32,589 nt of DNA from Rhodobiaceae bacterium (lineage in GTDB: Bacteria; Pseudomonadota; Alphaproteobacteria; Puniceispirillales; Puniceispirillaceae), in contig JAAZUU010000015.1 of assembly GCA_018624035.1 (NCBI GenBank), forward strand, positions 1 through 32,589, in the 5' to 3' direction. The position numbers and the translations under genes were made by a program. The notes below the pieces were generated by a model, which saw nothing but the letters and a program-made list of their open reading frames with translations, was not told where the DNA came from and made no database searches. Shown piece by piece: positions 31,396 to 32,589 of the stretch; the first letter of the stretch is position 1; each line of letters starts with the position of its first letter.

Positions 31396-32238
31396 GTGAC
31401 CGGCATGACTTTGAAAGACAGGATAGGTGTTGATCTTGGCCGCAGATTGCCGCTTGAGGACGGCATTCGCTGGGCGGCGGAGAATGACGTCCGCTTTATC
31501 GACGCGCAGACCGACATCGCGCCGAACGCGCTTGAGACTTTCGATGACGCCCGCTGCGGGACGGTTCGCGATCTGCTGGCCGAGACAGGGGTCCATTTCG
31601 GGCTTCATACACTGTCCGGGGTCAATGTTGCCGAAATCTCACCCTTCTGCCGCGACGCCGTTGACAGCTACATGAAGGCCTATATCGACCTGGCGCCCAA
31701 ACTCGGGGCGAACTGGATCGTTGTTCATGGCGGCTATCATTTCACCGGCTGTCGCAAGATCAGGATGCAGGCCGCAATCGACAGGCTGCGCCGCATTGGC
31801 GACTATGCCGCTGAGCGAGGTGTCCTGCTGCTGCTGGAAAATCTGAATTGGGAACCGGTGCTTGCCGAGGTGAATTACATGCCCGTCACGCCGGCGGAAT
31901 GCATGCATTTCTTCCGCGAGGTCGACAGCCCGTCGGTACGCTGGTCATTCACCGCGAACCACGCGCATTTCCTTCCCGGGGTGGGAATTGCCAATTTCAT
32001 CGACGCGATGGATTTCAGCCTGTGCCACGAGGTCAGGCTTGCCGACAATAACGGGTCCTACGAAATCCACCAGCAGCCCGGTGATGGCACGATCGATTTC
32101 GGCGCCATGTTCAGCAAGATCGAGGGCATGGGCTATACCGGTCACTACATGAACGGGTTCGGCTCGATTGACGATATGCTGGTGGGGCGTGACCACATGG
32201 TCGCCCGCGCCCGTGAGGCCGGCCTCGCCGTCGATTGA
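31396..32238 (+). CDS. Sugar phosphate isomerase/epimerase-like TIM-barrel protein
   Basis: A 280-residue member of the xylose-isomerase-like/AP-endonuclease-2 TIM-barrel family, which includes hydroxypyruvate isomerase, IolE and IolI. Metal-ligand-like motifs are WIVVHGGYHF, LLLLENLNWEPV, SFTANHAHFLPG, and VRLADNNGSYEIHQQPGDGTID, each at the end of a predicted beta strand. Start GTG 31396 has GGGGAGG 6 bp upstream. It lies 43 bp after the crotonase gene in the same direction. The specific substrate cannot be read from the sequence; a hydroxy-acid or keto-sugar isomerisation fits the neighbours. Confidence 0.82.
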   Translation: MTGMTLKDRIGVDLGRRLPLEDGIRWAAENDVRFIDAQTDIAPNALETFDDARCGTVRDLLAETGVHFGLHTLSGVNVAEISPFCRDAVDSYMKAYIDLAPKLGANWIVVHGGYHFTGCRKIRMQAAIDRLRRIGDYAAERGVLLLLENLNWEPVLAEVNYMPVTPAECMHFFREVDSPSVRWSFTANHAHFLPGVGIANFIDAMDFSLCHEVRLADNNGSYEIHQQPGDGTIDFGAMFSKIEGMGYTGHYMNGFGSIDDMLVGRDHMVARAREAGLAVD

Positions 32239-32307
32239 GCGGCGTTGATGCGGATATGCCGAGGCTGGGCGATGTGGCGTTTTTGAACATTGTCTCCTTC
32301 TGGAATT

Positions 32308-32317
32308 TGGTATACCG
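32308..32317. promoter_or_regulatory. Operator site 3 (TGGTATACCG) upstream of the binding-protein gene
   Basis: The core shares nine of ten bases with site 1, and the flanks also agree with site 2 (AATTTGG before the dyad). It lies 144 bp before the ATG at 32462, separating the transporter gene from the TIM-barrel operon and suggesting co-regulation. Confidence 0.65.
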
Positions 32318-32461
32318 TATTTCGAGGCTGGCGGAGTCACTCCGTCCATGGGCGTCGTGATCACGAAGAGGGGGCGCGCCGCCCTGGCCGGAAAATGTGA
32401 CCAGACCAAACACTGGTCCAGCATGAAAGATGATTTTGGAGCAAACTTCTGGGAGGAACCA

Positions 32462-32589
32462 ATGCTCAGCACTAAGAAAATCCTGTCGGTTGGTGTCGGC
32501 ATCGCGTCGATGGCCGGCGTCATGGCGATGTCATCGGCACCTGTTGTCGCTGCCGAAGGCACAATCGAAGTTGTGACTCATGCCGGTGC
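32462..32589 (+). CDS. Periplasmic substrate-binding protein of a solute importer (3' end off the window)
   Basis: Only the first 42 residues are visible. They form a signal peptide: MLSTKKILSVGVGIASMAGV then MAMSSAPVVAA, with cleavage near AA-EG, followed by a first beta strand TIEVVTHAG. That start suits a tripartite tricarboxylate (TctC-type), TRAP or ABC binding protein. TctC-type is my first choice because such proteins often begin with a short IEVV strand, but the sequence is too short to decide. AGGAGG (GGGAGGAACC) lies directly before the ATG. With operator site 3 it probably imports the substrate of the neighbouring catabolic genes. Confidence 0.7.
   Translation, partial: MLSTKKILSVGVGIASMAGVMAMSSAPVVAAEGTIEVVTHAG

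Overview
The window is about 32.6 kb of GC-rich (roughly 60% or more), gene-dense DNA. It carries no insertion sequence, phage gene or CRISPR array that I can see. Protein sequences throughout look alphaproteobacterial. The gene set (phenylacetyl-CoA epoxidase, sulfoacetaldehyde acetyltransferase, a TauD-like oxygenase, a Liv-type amino-acid importer, a formylglycine sulfatase, three DMT permeases) suits a heterotrophic, probably marine, organism such as a Rhodospirillales or SAR116-type bacterium. That placement is inference.

Layout. Bases 1-3567 hold the 3' part of paaA followed by paaBCDE, the phenylacetyl-CoA epoxidase and its reductase. Converging on it is a kynU-EamA pair (5810-3589, minus), divergent from a QOR-type quinone oxidoreductase (5927-6901). 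A small secreted Sel1-like protein and a relic of a second copy of its C-terminus (7003-7637, minus) lie next to xsc (9579-7798, minus), which ends at a good intrinsic terminator. Divergent from xsc are a TauD-family dioxygenase and a DMT permease (9959-11728). A complete branched-chain-type ABC importer, livK // livHMGF, follows at 11943-16989, with a strong hairpin terminator between livK and livH. Next comes an MFS permease-psuK-psuG pseudouridine-salvage operon (17008-20123), an acyl-CoA synthetase (20224-21858), a dismantled Ada system (AraC-MGMT fusion plus a separate Ada zinc domain) and tRNA-Arg(CCT), which overlaps the end of the zinc-domain gene.

The last 8.6 kb (23969-32589) is the most original part. 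It holds an enolase-superfamily sugar-acid dehydratase, a DMT permease, malonyl-CoA synthetase (MatB), a sulfatase, a CaiB-type CoA transferase, a crotonase lacking both hydratase glutamates, a TIM-barrel isomerase and the start of a periplasmic binding protein. Three promoters here carry the same TGGTATACCA-type palindrome (23903, 29287, 32308), so these genes probably form one regulon under an FCD/GntR-type repressor that is not in the window. I read it as an uncharacterised pathway that imports and dismantles an organic acid, possibly sulfated, by way of a CoA ester and perhaps a malonyl-CoA-like decarboxylation.

A second theme runs through the whole window. At least eleven loci carry short degenerate tandem repeats of 12-15 bp. 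Most of the coding ones have a 15-bp unit, which adds five-residue repeats to proteins, usually near a terminus. The intergenic ones have 12-, 13-, 14- or 15-bp units, so the expansion process itself seems not to depend on reading frame.
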